Shown piece after piece: positions 27,556-35,190 of a stretch of 64,000 bases of DNA. The first letter of the stretch is position 1; each line of letters opens with the position of its first letter. Source of the DNA: DATHWB01 sp040905965 (GTDB taxonomy: Bacteria; Actinomycetota; Acidimicrobiia; Spongiisociales; ZC4RG35). The stretch covers positions 8,285 through 72,284 of the forward strand of contig JBBDQP010000106.1 in NCBI GenBank assembly GCA_040905965.1, in the 5' to 3' direction. Below the pieces are notes generated by a model. The model worked only from the letters and a program-made list of their open reading frames with translations, was not told the DNA's origin and ran no database searches. A program made the translations under genes and the position numbers.

Positions 27556-28446
27556 ATGACCCGCTACTGGCGTGTTCGGAACCGAGCGATCCCCCTGCTG
27601 CGACCGCTGGTGATGGGCGTGGTCAACACGACGCCCGACTCGTTCTCGGACGGCGGCATGCTCCCGACCGCGGAGGCGGCCGTTCGGCATGGCCGTGAAC
27701 TCGTCGCCGCAGGCGCCGACATCGTCGACATCGGCGGCGAGTCGACCCGTCCCGGGGCCGACCCGGTCGATACAGACGAGGAGATCGAGCGCACGATTCC
27801 GGTCGTCGAACGGCTGGCGAGTGACGGACTGGTCGTCTCGATCGACACGACGAAGCCGGTGGTGGCGCGGGCTGCGCTCGATGCGGGCGCCGTCATCGTC
27901 AACGACGTGAGCGGGATGGCGGATCCGGACATGCGGCGGGTCGCCGCCGACTTCGCAGCCGGTGTGGTCGTCATGCACATGCAGGGCACGCCCAGAACCA
28001 TGCAGGATTCACCCAGCTACGACGATGTCGTGGCAGACATCACCGCTTTTCTCGACGCCCGTTGTCGGGCGCTGGTCGATAACGGTGTCGATCGTCGGTC
28101 GATCGTCGTGGACCCCGGTGTGGGGTTCGGAAAAACCGTCGACCACAACCTCATGCTTCTGAACCGGCTCGATGAGTTCGGCACGCTCGGGTTTCCGATC
28201 ATGGTGGGGGTTTCTCGTAAGCGGTTTCTCGGTTCGCTGACCGGCCGCGAACGTCCCGAGGATCGCGATCTCGCATCGGCAGTGGCGGCGGCCGCTGCAG
28301 TTGCCCAAGGTGCGGCCGTGGTCCGAGTCCACAATGTGGCTCTCAACCTGGAGGCGCTGAGGGTGGCCTGGGCTATCGTGCGCGGTGATGGGGCCCCGTG
28401 GGCCCCAATTGCCGTCGAAGGAGCCGCTCCGGAAGGAATCCCATGA
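27556..28446 (+). CDS. folP: dihydropteroate synthase
   Basis: 296 aa. VMGVVNTTPDSFSDGG, DIVDIGGESTRPGADPV, SIDTTKPVVA, VVVMHMQGTP and VSRKRFLG are the pterin- and pABA-binding loops of DHPS. It condenses pABA with the pterin diphosphate. It begins 11 bp after ftsH and continues into a phosphatase-like gene, folB and folK. folE is not seen here. Confidence 0.95.
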   Translation: MTRYWRVRNRAIPLLRPLVMGVVNTTPDSFSDGGMLPTAEAAVRHGRELVAAGADIVDIGGESTRPGADPVDTDEEIERTIPVVERLASDGLVVSIDTTKPVVARAALDAGAVIVNDVSGMADPDMRRVAADFAAGVVVMHMQGTPRTMQDSPSYDDVVADITAFLDARCRALVDNGVDRRSIVVDPGVGFGKTVDHNLMLLNRLDEFGTLGFPIMVGVSRKRFLGSLTGRERPEDRDLASAVAAAAAVAQGAAVVRVHNVALNLEALRVAWAIVRGDGAPWAPIAVEGAAPEGIP

Positions 28447-28916
28447 TCACAGGCTTGAAGCCACGAGGGTTCACGTGGGTGATCGCCAATCGGTTGGCGG
28501 TTTCAGAGAGAATCGGCGGGCACGGTTTCCAGCACCGCAGGGTGCGCCGTGAGGAAGAGATCAACTGGCTGGTGCGCGAAGCGGGGATCACCTGTGTCGT
28601 GACCCTGCTCGCAGGCAACCAGAACCACGCCGCCTACGAAGCGGCCGGGCTCGAAACCCACACGGTGCCGATCAGCACCGAGCCTGGTCGGATCGACCCC
28701 AGCCCGCTCTTTGAGACTCTCGACCGGTTGCTCGCGAACCCGAACGCTCGGGTGCTTGTCCATCGGGAGATCATCGACGACACGCTCGGTGGGCTTCTCG
28801 GCGGCTATCTCGTGGCGTCGGGCCTCGTCAAAGATCCGATCCTGGCCGCCGCCCTCATCCAGGAGATCCTGGGCAGGGCCCTCGGCCCCGAGGGTCGTTT
28901 CCTGATTCGGGGCTGA
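28443..28916 (+). CDS. dual-specificity-phosphatase-like protein lacking the catalytic Cys and Arg
   Basis: 157 aa from ATG 28443, overlapping the folP end by 4 bp. The start LKPRGFTWVIANRLAVSERI, then EINWLVREAGITCVVTLL and AAGLETHTVPISTE, follow the compact DSP/PTP fold. Where active enzymes read VHCxxGxxR(S/T), this protein has LVHREIIDDTLGGLLGGYL: both Cys and Arg are missing. I infer a pseudophosphatase, perhaps binding a phosphorylated ligand. It is embedded between folP and folB, so a folate-related role is possible but unproven. Confidence 0.65.
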   Translation: MITGLKPRGFTWVIANRLAVSERIGGHGFQHRRVRREEEINWLVREAGITCVVTLLAGNQNHAAYEAAGLETHTVPISTEPGRIDPSPLFETLDRLLANPNARVLVHREIIDDTLGGLLGGYLVASGLVKDPILAAALIQEILGRALGPEGRFLIRG

Positions 28917-28920
28917 TGAG

Positions 28921-29283
28921 TTGGCCGACCGCATCGAATTGCGGGGCCTGGAGGTGCATGCCCGTCATGGGGTCTACGCCCATGAGCAGGTCGACGGCCA
29001 GACGTTCGTCGTCGACCTCGTCGTCTCCGTCGACCTGTCTCGAGCGGGGTCATCCGACGACCTGACGGACACCGTCGACTACGGATCGCTCGCGACGGTC
29101 GTTCATGACGTGGTCGGCTCCGAGCGCTGGGATCTCATCGAACGGGTCGCAACGAGGGTTGCACAGGTCGTCCTGGCTGCTGACGAGCGGATCGAGTCGG
29201 TGGCGGTCACGGTTCACAAGCCGCAGGCTCCCATCGCGTACCAGTTCGAGGACGTGGCCGTCACCATCGAGCGAGCCCGATGA
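28921..29283 (+). CDS. folB: dihydroneopterin aldolase
   Basis: 120 aa from TTG 28921; no ATG/GTG is in frame nearby. LRGLEVHARHGVYAHEQVDG is the family start, with the conserved Glu/His-Gly-x-x-x-x-E arrangement. DTVDYGSLATVV and VTVHKPQAPI supply the active-site Tyr and Lys. It cleaves dihydroneopterin to 6-hydroxymethyl-dihydropterin. The stop overlaps the folK start (ATGA). Confidence 0.92.
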   Translation: MADRIELRGLEVHARHGVYAHEQVDGQTFVVDLVVSVDLSRAGSSDDLTDTVDYGSLATVVHDVVGSERWDLIERVATRVAQVVLAADERIESVAVTVHKPQAPIAYQFEDVAVTIERAR

Positions 29284-30236
29284 CACGAACCCGGGCCACG
29301 ATCGCGCTCGGGTCGAACCTCGGCAACCGGCTCACGCAGCTGCGTAACGGCCTCGCCGGACTTCGTGAGCTCGGGCATGTCGAAGCGGTCTCTTCGTTGT
29401 ACGAGACCGACCCGGTTGGGGGTCCCCGACAGGGCAGGTATCTGAATGCGGTGGTGCTGATCGAGACCGATCTGGGTCCCGACACCCTGCTGGAAGGTCT
29501 CCAACGGATCGAGGGCGGTTCGGATCGGACTCGTGACGTCCACTGGGGGCCGCGCACGCTCGATCTGGACCTCATCACGTACGGCGATCGTCGAATCTCG
29601 GAGCCTCACCTCGTCGTGCCGCATCCGCGTGCCCACGAACGACGCTTCGTCCTGGCTCCGCTCGCCGAGGTGGCGCCCGATGCGCGGCTCTCCGACGGCT
29701 CCACCCCCGGTGAGGCCATCGCCCACACGCTCGATCAGGAGATCGAGCGATGGGGTGGCGCATGGCCGGAAGAAGCCCCGCGAATGGGAAAGGAGGCGAC
29801 CTGGTGGGTCATCGGCCAATTCGGTTTGCTGACGGCCTGGCTCGTGGTCGTGGTTCTGACCACCGACCCCGTTCGGACATTGTTGCTCGGAGTGGGTGCT
29901 CTCGTCGCACTGGGAGGGGTGGCGCTCGGTGTCGGGGCGGTTTCCTCGTTCGGCACCCGGATCACGCCGTCGCCCCAACCGCTCGAAGGGTCGCTGCTCG
30001 TCGATGCCGGCGTCTACCGCCTCGTGCGCCATCCGATGTACGGGGCGGTGTTCCTCTCCACTTTCGGGGTGGCGGTTGCGGCCGGCTCGATCACGGGGGT
30101 GGTCGTGTCCCTCGTCATCCTGGGCTTTCTCCGACTCAAGTCAGGGCGTGAAGAGCGCATCCTCGGCATTGTCGTCGACGGTTATGAGCAGTACCGGGTG
30201 AGGGTCCGGCAGCGGCTGATCCCCTGGATCTGGTGA
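29280..30236 (+). CDS. folK: HPPK (FolK) fused to an isoprenylcysteine-carboxyl-methyltransferase-like membrane domain
   Basis: 318 aa. Residues 1 to about 155 are HPPK: IALGSNLGNRLTQLRNGL, YETDPVGGPRQGRYLNAVV, WGPRTLDLDLITYGDR and PHPRAHERRFVLAPLAEVAP. This part makes the pterin pyrophosphate for FolP. From about 165, membrane helices lead to RLVRHPMYGAVFLSTFGVAV and KSGREERILGIVVDGYEQYR, the ICMT/PEMT-type methyltransferase C-terminal signature. No stop separates the parts; an internal ATG at 29784 (Met169) has no ribosome site. The fusion is unusual, and the function of the second domain is unknown. Confidence 0.85.
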   Translation: MTRTRATIALGSNLGNRLTQLRNGLAGLRELGHVEAVSSLYETDPVGGPRQGRYLNAVVLIETDLGPDTLLEGLQRIEGGSDRTRDVHWGPRTLDLDLITYGDRRISEPHLVVPHPRAHERRFVLAPLAEVAPDARLSDGSTPGEAIAHTLDQEIERWGGAWPEEAPRMGKEATWWVIGQFGLLTAWLVVVVLTTDPVRTLLLGVGALVALGGVALGVGAVSSFGTRITPSPQPLEGSLLVDAGVYRLVRHPMYGAVFLSTFGVAVAAGSITGVVVSLVILGFLRLKSGREERILGIVVDGYEQYRVRVRQRLIPWIW

Positions 30237-30382
30237 CCAGCGTTCCCCGATGGTGTGACCAATGGCCCTGCCGTGGTTGGGGATGCGCGATAGATTGGCC
30301 CCATGGTGGAGCATGCTCCCCCCTGATCGACACAGCATCGACGCAGCATCGACTCTGTCCGTCCGCTCGACCTGGAGGAACC

Positions 30383-30712
30383 ATGGCCCGCCGCTCCCGT
30401 GACCGTCGCAAGACCATCCCCGGCTACGACGAACTCCGCCCTCGACGAGACGATCGCGCTCGTGACCATCGGAAGGTCAGACACGCGGCAAACCAGATGC
30501 TGCACACCGCGACCGACGTCGAGGAGCTCGCCCCGCTTCCCGAAGTGCGGGCGGATCACCATCACGACCGAATCGACTTCGAGCCGGTCGAAGCGCCCAA
30601 GAATCGCTTCACGGTCGGCAAGACGAAGTTCTGGAAGCGGCGCGGCCAGTACAAGGAGTACCGAGCCCGCCTGGACGCTCGCTGGCCGGAACGCGACAGC
30701 TCCGAGGGCTGA
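30383..30712 (+). CDS. small basic hydrophilic protein, unknown
   Basis: 109 aa from ATG 30383 with GGAGGA upstream. It is rich in Arg, Lys, Asp and His (MARRSRDRRKTIPGYDELRP; RADHHHDRIDFEP; FWKRRGQYKEYRARLDARWP), without membrane segments or a domain I recognise. The composition suggests nucleic acid or ribosome binding. A perfect palindrome GGAGCATGCTCC (30308-30319) lies in its leader. It precedes lysS by 87 bp. Confidence 0.65.
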   Translation: MARRSRDRRKTIPGYDELRPRRDDRARDHRKVRHAANQMLHTATDVEELAPLPEVRADHHHDRIDFEPVEAPKNRFTVGKTKFWKRRGQYKEYRARLDARWPERDSSEG

Positions 30713-30799
30713 CCGACCGGCCCTCTCAGGCCGGGAGCCGCGGCGAGCCGGGCGTCCGATTTGATGGATCGGGTGCGGGGGTCCAAAGTTCACGGACGC

Positions 30800-31981
30800 A
30801 TGACAGAACTCTCGGACGATCCCGCGGACCTCACGTCTCCCCTCGANNNNNNNNNNNNNNNNNNNNNNNNNNNNNNNNNNNNNNNNNNNNNNNNNNNNNN
30901 NNNNNNNNNNNNNNNNNNNNNNNNNNNNNNNNNNNNNNNNNNNNNNGACGTCGAGGAGCGGTCCCGGCACCGCTACGTCGACCTGATCGTGAACCCCGAG
31001 GCCCGCCTGATCGCCGTCACCCGTTCGAAGGTCGTGAGCGCCCTCCGTCGCGAGTTCGAAGCGCGCGGCTATATCGAGGTCGAAACACCGGTCCTCCAGG
31101 TGGATGCCGGCGGCGCACTGGCGCGTCCGTTCGTGACTCACCACAACGCACTCGACATCGATCTCTATCTCCGCATCGCCACCGAACTCCACCTCAAGCG
31201 CCTCGTCGTCGGTGGGCTGGAGCGCGTGTTCGAAGTGGGGAGGATCTTTCGCAACGAAGGCATCGACTCCACCCACAATCCGGAGTTCACGATGCTCGAG
31301 TCCTACGAAGCCTTTGCCGACTACACCGACATCATGACGATGGTCGAAGAGATCGTGGCGGGAGTTTCGATGGCGGCGACGGGATCGACGGAGATCGAGT
31401 ACCAGGGCCGCCCCATGTCGCTCGCCGGACCGTACCGACGGGCGCGAATGACAGATCTCGTGTCTGAGGCCCTGGGAGCCGAGGTCTCAATCCACACTCC
31501 ACGGGCCGAGTTGGTCGACCTGGCTCGCTCCGTCGGGCTGGACCCCGACGACGCCTGGGGTCCGGGCAAGATCATCGAGGCTCTCTTCGGGGCGAGGGCA
31601 GAGGAGTCGATCTGGGAGCCGACGTTCGTGACTGACTACCCGGTGGAGATTTCCCCGCTGGCTCGCCGCCACCGCGACGACCCGGAACTCACGGAACGCT
31701 TCGAACTGTTCATCGCAGGCGCCGAGTACGCCAACGCCTTCACCGAATTGAACGACCCGCGTGATCAGCGCCAGCGCTTTCTCGGCCAGGCAGCGGCGAA
31801 GTTGGCCGGCGACGACGAGGCCCACCCCATCGACGAGGACTACATCAGGGCACTCGAGTACGGGATGCCGCCCACCGGCGGCCTCGGTATCGGCGTCGAC
31901 CGCCTGGTCATGCTCCTCACCGACCAGACCCACGTCCGCGAGGTCATCCTGTTCCCCACCATGCGCCCCCCCGCCGACTGA
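30800..31981 (+). CDS. lysS: lysyl-tRNA synthetase, class II, interrupted by a gap
   Basis: ATG 30800 gives MTELSDDPADLTSP before the gap; 345 codons follow it. The latter begin in the catalytic domain: RHRYVDLIVNPEARL, VETPVLQVDAGGALARPFVT (motif 1), FEVGRIFRNEGIDSTHNPEF (motif 2) and GMPPTGGLGIGVDRLVMLL (motif 3). Compared with E. coli LysS, about 140-150 residues of anticodon-binding OB domain are absent, so the true gap is probably near 450 bp rather than 100. It charges tRNA-Lys. Confidence 0.95.
   Translation: MTELSDDPADLTSPLXXXXXXXXXXXXXXXXXXXXXXXXXXXXXXXXXXDVEERSRHRYVDLIVNPEARLIAVTRSKVVSALRREFEARGYIEVETPVLQVDAGGALARPFVTHHNALDIDLYLRIATELHLKRLVVGGLERVFEVGRIFRNEGIDSTHNPEFTMLESYEAFADYTDIMTMVEEIVAGVSMAATGSTEIEYQGRPMSLAGPYRRARMTDLVSEALGAEVSIHTPRAELVDLARSVGLDPDDAWGPGKIIEALFGARAEESIWEPTFVTDYPVEISPLARRHRDDPELTERFELFIAGAEYANAFTELNDPRDQRQRFLGQAAAKLAGDDEAHPIDEDYIRALEYGMPPTGGLGIGVDRLVMLLTDQTHVREVILFPTMRPPAD
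30847..30946. other. assembly gap (100 N)
   Basis: It lies inside lysS. Flanks do not overlap. From the missing OB domain I estimate the real gap at roughly 0.4-0.5 kb. Confidence 0.95.
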
Positions 31982-32000
31982 CCCCGCCTTCCCGAGCCCG

Positions 32001-32037
32001 TTTTTAGCGAACCAGCGCTACAAAAATGAAGCGTTTG
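32001..32037. repeat. hairpin element TTTTTAGCG...CGCTACA-N4-TGAAGCG
   Basis: It lies between the convergent lysS and GGDEF-like genes. CGCTACA pairs with TGAAGCG with one mismatch. The same layout (TTTTTAGCG, then CGCTACA, four bases, TGTAGCG) recurs at 55440-55480 after tRNA-Thr. Both may act as terminators or be copies of a small dispersed repeat. Confidence 0.5.
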
Positions 32038-32049
32038 GAGGGGTAAAAA

Positions 32050-32604
32050 CTATTCCAATCGGGCGATGACGGGGCCGGGGTCAGCCTCGGCGTTGAGTTG
32101 CAGGGCACGGCCGAGCACGTTCCCCGAGGGCAACGCAGACAGCACTTCGACCCCGCTGATCCGGAAGGCGCCGCCCATTGCCGGAGTCGACGCGGCCAGC
32201 CGATCGAGGAGATCCTTCATGCGGGCGGCGACGATCTCGATTGTGCCCGGTTCGAGGTCGGCGAGCGCGACCGCGAATGTCGTTTCGTTGAGTCGACCGA
32301 CCGAGTCGACCTCCCGGATCGCGGCACCGATCGTGGCAGTCACATGGGTCCGGAACTCGACGGCTCCGTCCCCGAAGAGGACCTCGTCAGAGAGTGCCGG
32401 AAACGCCACCACGATGAGCCCGTAGATGTCGCCCCGGCGGATCAGCCACTTCTGGCCCCGTTCGAGGGCATCGAGCACCCCCGTCCGGTTGAGGATTCCC
32501 GAGTCGAGGTCGATGGTGCCGACCACATCGAGCGTCACCTTGATGGCTTCCAGTTCATCTCGAAGCATCTGGATCTCGCGGCGGAGTGCGGATACCTCGT
32601 CCAT
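32050..32604 (-). CDS. degenerate GGDEF-domain protein
   Basis: 184 aa from ATG 32604. A short coiled coil (VSALRREIQMLRDELEAIK) is followed by a diguanylate-cyclase-like domain: DSGILNRTGVLDALERG and RRGDIYGLIVVAFPAL. The GGDEF position reads RLNETTFAVAL, so both Gly and the catalytic Glu are lost. It cannot be an active cyclase by known rules and may bind nucleotides or partners. The gene opens the regulatory island and is divergent from the 32684 gene by 79 bp. Confidence 0.65.
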   Translation of the reverse strand: MDEVSALRREIQMLRDELEAIKVTLDVVGTIDLDSGILNRTGVLDALERGQKWLIRRGDIYGLIVVAFPALSDEVLFGDGAVEFRTHVTATIGAAIREVDSVGRLNETTFAVALADLEPGTIEIVAARMKDLLDRLAASTPAMGGAFRISGVEVLSALPSGNVLGRALQLNAEADPGPVIARLE

Positions 32605-32683
32605 CGGTGCGAGCGTAACGGTGACGTCGCGCGGCGATGTGGTGCCGATGCTTGCCTCACCTCCGACGCTGCCGACAGGACCG

Positions 32684-33166
32684 ATGATGGCGCACCGCTC
32701 TCGGCTCGCAGACCTCGACCATCGGTTCAGCGTCGAACGGGATGTGCTCGAGCGCCTGCTGTTCAGGCTGGTCGTGATCAGGGCGATGCGATTCGTATCA
32801 GCCGACCCGTCGGATCTGGCAGAAGCTCATCGTCATCTCGAATCGGCCGCACTCGGGGTTCGGCTCGCGGGCCGAGCGGGATTCGACGAGACCCTCGATC
32901 CGCCTCAGGAACGACTCGAGATCCTGGCCGAGACGGCGCCGGAACCGTACCGGACCATGTTCGCCGACCACCTCGAGCGTGTGAACAGGATTGCTGCCGA
33001 ACTGGTCGACCCTTCCCATTCACGCGGTCCGTCAGATCCCCTCGACCAAGCGCTTGCTGAAGTTTTGTGTCGCGCAGTGCGGGGAGCGGTGTCTGGCATC
33101 GCGGCACCGGAGTTGGCTTCGTTCGTCCGCACGGGGATGCTCGAACTACCGCCGCATGGGGCGTAG
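32684..33166 (+). CDS. helical protein, FlgN-like, upstream of csrA
   Basis: 160 aa from ATG 32684 (tandem ATG ATG; CAGGA upstream). It is entirely helical: VERDVLERLLFRLVVIRAMR, then DPSDLAEAHRHLESAALGVR. The N-terminal pattern L..LL.RL...R......D...L..A...LE.....V.LA resembles FlgN-type export chaperones and the 33789 protein. This similarity is by eye and weak. The stop is 9 bp before csrA, so the two are probably one operon. Confidence 0.55.
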   Translation: MMAHRSRLADLDHRFSVERDVLERLLFRLVVIRAMRFVSADPSDLAEAHRHLESAALGVRLAGRAGFDETLDPPQERLEILAETAPEPYRTMFADHLERVNRIAAELVDPSHSRGPSDPLDQALAEVLCRAVRGAVSGIAAPELASFVRTGMLELPPHGA

Positions 33167-33175
33167 GCTCGGGGG

Positions 33176-33358
33176 ATGCTCGTTCTCACTCGAAAGGTAG
33201 GGGAGTCGATCGTCATCGGTGACGATGTCGTGATCACCGTCCTCGAAATCAGGGGTGGGCAGGTACGGCTGGGCGTCGAAGCGCCGCGCGAAGTCGTCGT
33301 CCACCGATCCGAGGTGCACGATCAGGTGATGGCTGACAACCGCTCGGCAGACGACTGA
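33176..33358 (+). CDS. csrA: carbon storage regulator CsrA
   Basis: 60 aa, full length. MLVLTRKVGESIVIGDDVVI, TVLEIRGGQVRLGVEAPREV and VVHRSEV contain the conserved N-terminal RNA-binding strand (Leu4, Arg6) and the VHRxE(V/I) motif with Arg44-type residue. It binds GGA motifs in mRNA leaders and is typically linked to flagellin control with FliW. CsrA is uncommon in Actinobacteria, mostly in flagellated lineages. Neighbours here are FlgN-like and FliA-like genes. Confidence 0.93.
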   Translation: MLVLTRKVGESIVIGDDVVITVLEIRGGQVRLGVEAPREVVVHRSEVHDQVMADNRSADD

Positions 33359-33372
33359 AGTGTCGACTGGAG

Positions 33373-33789
33373 TCAGCCTGTGAGCCGGTGCCCGGTCCTG
33401 GGCGTCACCCGGGCATGTGAGAGCGTCCTCACGCGGCGCCGTTCGGTGTCGACGTCATCCAGCAATCCGTCGAGTTCCTGCTGAAGTGATCTGAGAAGCT
33501 GCCCGGGCCCTGACGGCATTCGGATGATGAGGTCGTTCAGCGTTGGGGCCGCCCGCAGGTGAAGGGCTGAGCCGAACTTCTCGGTGGCGTCGACTCGGAG
33601 CCTTTCGGCCAAGTCGAGTTCGACCACGACCTCGGACAGTTCGTCGAGGGCGACCCCGAGGAAGCGGTTGTCTCCCACTTCGAGCAGCACCCGCAGTTGC
33701 CGGTGTGCAAAGCGGAGCCGTTCAAGGATCGCGAGTTCCTTGCGCAAGACGGCGACGAGGTCGGCCGAAGATGGATGAGGTTGTCCCAT
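33373..33789 (-). CDS. FlgN-like flagellar chaperone candidate
   Basis: 138 aa from ATG 33789. SADLVAVLRKELAILERLRF, AHRQLRVLLEVGDNRFLGVA and LDELSEVVVELDLAERLR give the antiparallel helical pattern of FlgN (chaperone of hook-filament junction proteins FlgK/FlgL). The C-terminal part (LRSLQQELDGLLDDVDTERR) is a second long helix. It is convergent with csrA and divergent from the fliA-type gene. The call rests on pattern and context, since no flgK or flgL is in the window. Confidence 0.55.
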   Translation of the reverse strand: MGQPHPSSADLVAVLRKELAILERLRFAHRQLRVLLEVGDNRFLGVALDELSEVVVELDLAERLRVDATEKFGSALHLRAAPTLNDLIIRMPSGPGQLLRSLQQELDGLLDDVDTERRRVRTLSHARVTPRTGHRLTG

Positions 33790-33854
33790 GGTCGACCTGT
33801 CGTCATGTCGGCCCTCGGGTTGCGCGAAAAGCGCGAATTATTGTCGGAATGGTC

Positions 33855-33884
33855 CTCAAGCGGTGCCGTGCTCGGCGCCGATGT
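33855..33884 (+). promoter_or_regulatory. possible sigma-28-type promoter upstream of the FliA-like gene
   Basis: CTCAA (33855-33859) and GCCGATGT (33877-33884) resemble the flagellar sigma-28 elements CTAAA and GCCGATAA. The spacer is 17 rather than 15 bases, so this is weak. If real, it would give autoregulation of the sigma gene at 33924. Confidence 0.3.
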
Positions 33885-33923
33885 CTAGGTGATACGACTG
33901 CGCTGGCATCGAGGGTTGCGGGA

Positions 33924-34817
33924 ATGGCTACTGAACTGACGAATTCGGAACAAGACGACCTGGTCGTCGGGACCATGGATCTCATCGGACACATCGTGGC
34001 CGAGCTCTCCGCTCGCTACCCCCGGCACGTGGATCGATCCGAATTGTGGAACGCAGGTGCGCTTGGCCTCGTCGAGGCGAGCCGCCGATTCGATCCTGAT
34101 TCGGGAGTCCCGTTCTCCAGGTATGCCGCGATCCGCGTTAGGGGGGCGATCATCGACTCCACGCGAAGTCGGGACTGGGCGAGCCGGTCGGTCCGCCGCT
34201 GTCTCCGCGAGATCGGTCAGGCAACTTCCGGGCTCGAAGAGGAGAGTGGCCGCATGCCGGGGACCGCCGAAGTGGCGGCATTTCTGGGGATTTCCCTCGA
34301 AGAGTTCGAGCGTCGTCGGACCGAGTCCGTCGCCTCGACCCTGCTGCATCTCGATCAGGCGGTCGAAGGTGAGGATGCCACGTTGGCGGACAGGATCGAA
34401 GAGCCATCGATCGTCGGCAGCCCGGAGAGCGCACTCGAGCAGCGGGAGTTGCGGGGCACACTCGCCGAAGCCATCCGAAACCTGCCCGCCGTCCAGGCAG
34501 AAGTCGTCAGTCGCTACTACATCGACGGCAATCTCCTGCAGGACATCGCGGGGGAGATGGCCCTCACCGAGGCACGCATCTCCCAGATTCGGAGCGAGGG
34601 CTTGGCGTCGCTCAAGGCGTTTTTCGCGATTCAGTACGACGAGGTGGAGCCTGAAGCGGACGACGCCCCCGGCAAGCGCGCTCGGGCTGCATTCCTCGAA
34701 CGGATGGGTGCCACCTCGGACTGGCGGTCGCGGATCGAGTCTGCCGGCTACCTCGATTCGGCTGTGCAGGGTCTCGAGTCTCTGGTGGATAGCGAGGCGT
34801 GTTCGGCCGCCCTCTGA
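33924..34817 (+). CDS. fliA: RNA polymerase sigma factor, FliA/sigma-28 family
   Basis: 297 aa from ATG 33924. Region 2: SELWNAGALGLVEASRRFDP, VPFSRYAAIRVRGAIIDSTR. Region 3: RSVRRCLREIGQATSGLEEE and GRMPGTAEVAAFLGIS. Region 4: LRGTLAEAIRNLPAVQAEVV, YYIDGNLLQDIAGEMALTEA and RISQIRSEGLASLKAF. These match the FliA/WhiG type. A roughly 55-residue C-terminal extension (DDAPGKRARAAFLERMGATS...) is unusual. With csrA and FlgN-like genes beside it, motility control is likely, though WhiG-like roles are possible. Confidence 0.85.
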   Translation: MATELTNSEQDDLVVGTMDLIGHIVAELSARYPRHVDRSELWNAGALGLVEASRRFDPDSGVPFSRYAAIRVRGAIIDSTRSRDWASRSVRRCLREIGQATSGLEEESGRMPGTAEVAAFLGISLEEFERRRTESVASTLLHLDQAVEGEDATLADRIEEPSIVGSPESALEQRELRGTLAEAIRNLPAVQAEVVSRYYIDGNLLQDIAGEMALTEARISQIRSEGLASLKAFFAIQYDEVEPEADDAPGKRARAAFLERMGATSDWRSRIESAGYLDSAVQGLESLVDSEACSAAL

Positions 34818-34824
34818 CCCGGCC

Positions 34825-35190
34825 TCAGATGTCGGCGAGATCGCTGAGTCGGGACGCCAAAGTGGAGATGTCGAACGGCTTTTCGATCACGCCAACGACC
34901 CCCAGCGCCTCGAGAGTCGCCGCATCGGCGATTTCGGCACGTCCAGTCAGGAACAGGACTTTGACGTCTGCGGTCTCGGAATCGGCTCTCAGTTCCTCGA
35001 CGACTTCGAGGCCCGTACGCCCGGGCATCAAGTAGTCGAGGACGACGAGGTCGGGCCGATGCGCGATCACGGCTTCGCTCACGTCTTCCGGGTCGGCGAC
35101 CGAGACCACGTCATGTCCCGCCCGCTTCCCGAGGACCAATTCGAGGAGGTAGAGGATGACCGGATCGTCGTCGCAAATGACCAGGCGCAT
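34825..35190 (-). CDS. single-domain response regulator
   Basis: 121 aa. A lone receiver domain: acidic pair in RLVICDDDPVILYLLELVLG, phospho-acceptor Asp in PDLVVLDYLMPGRTGLEVVE, Thr in KVLFLTGRAEI and Lys in GVIEKPFDI. There is no output domain, like CheY. Its ATG overlaps the stop of the multidomain gene upstream (TGATG), so the pair is co-translated and probably works in one phosphorelay. It is convergent with the fliA-type gene, 7 bp apart. Confidence 0.9.
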   Translation of the reverse strand: MRLVICDDDPVILYLLELVLGKRAGHDVVSVADPEDVSEAVIAHRPDLVVLDYLMPGRTGLEVVEELRADSETADVKVLFLTGRAEIADAATLEALGVVGVIEKPFDISTLASRLSDLADI

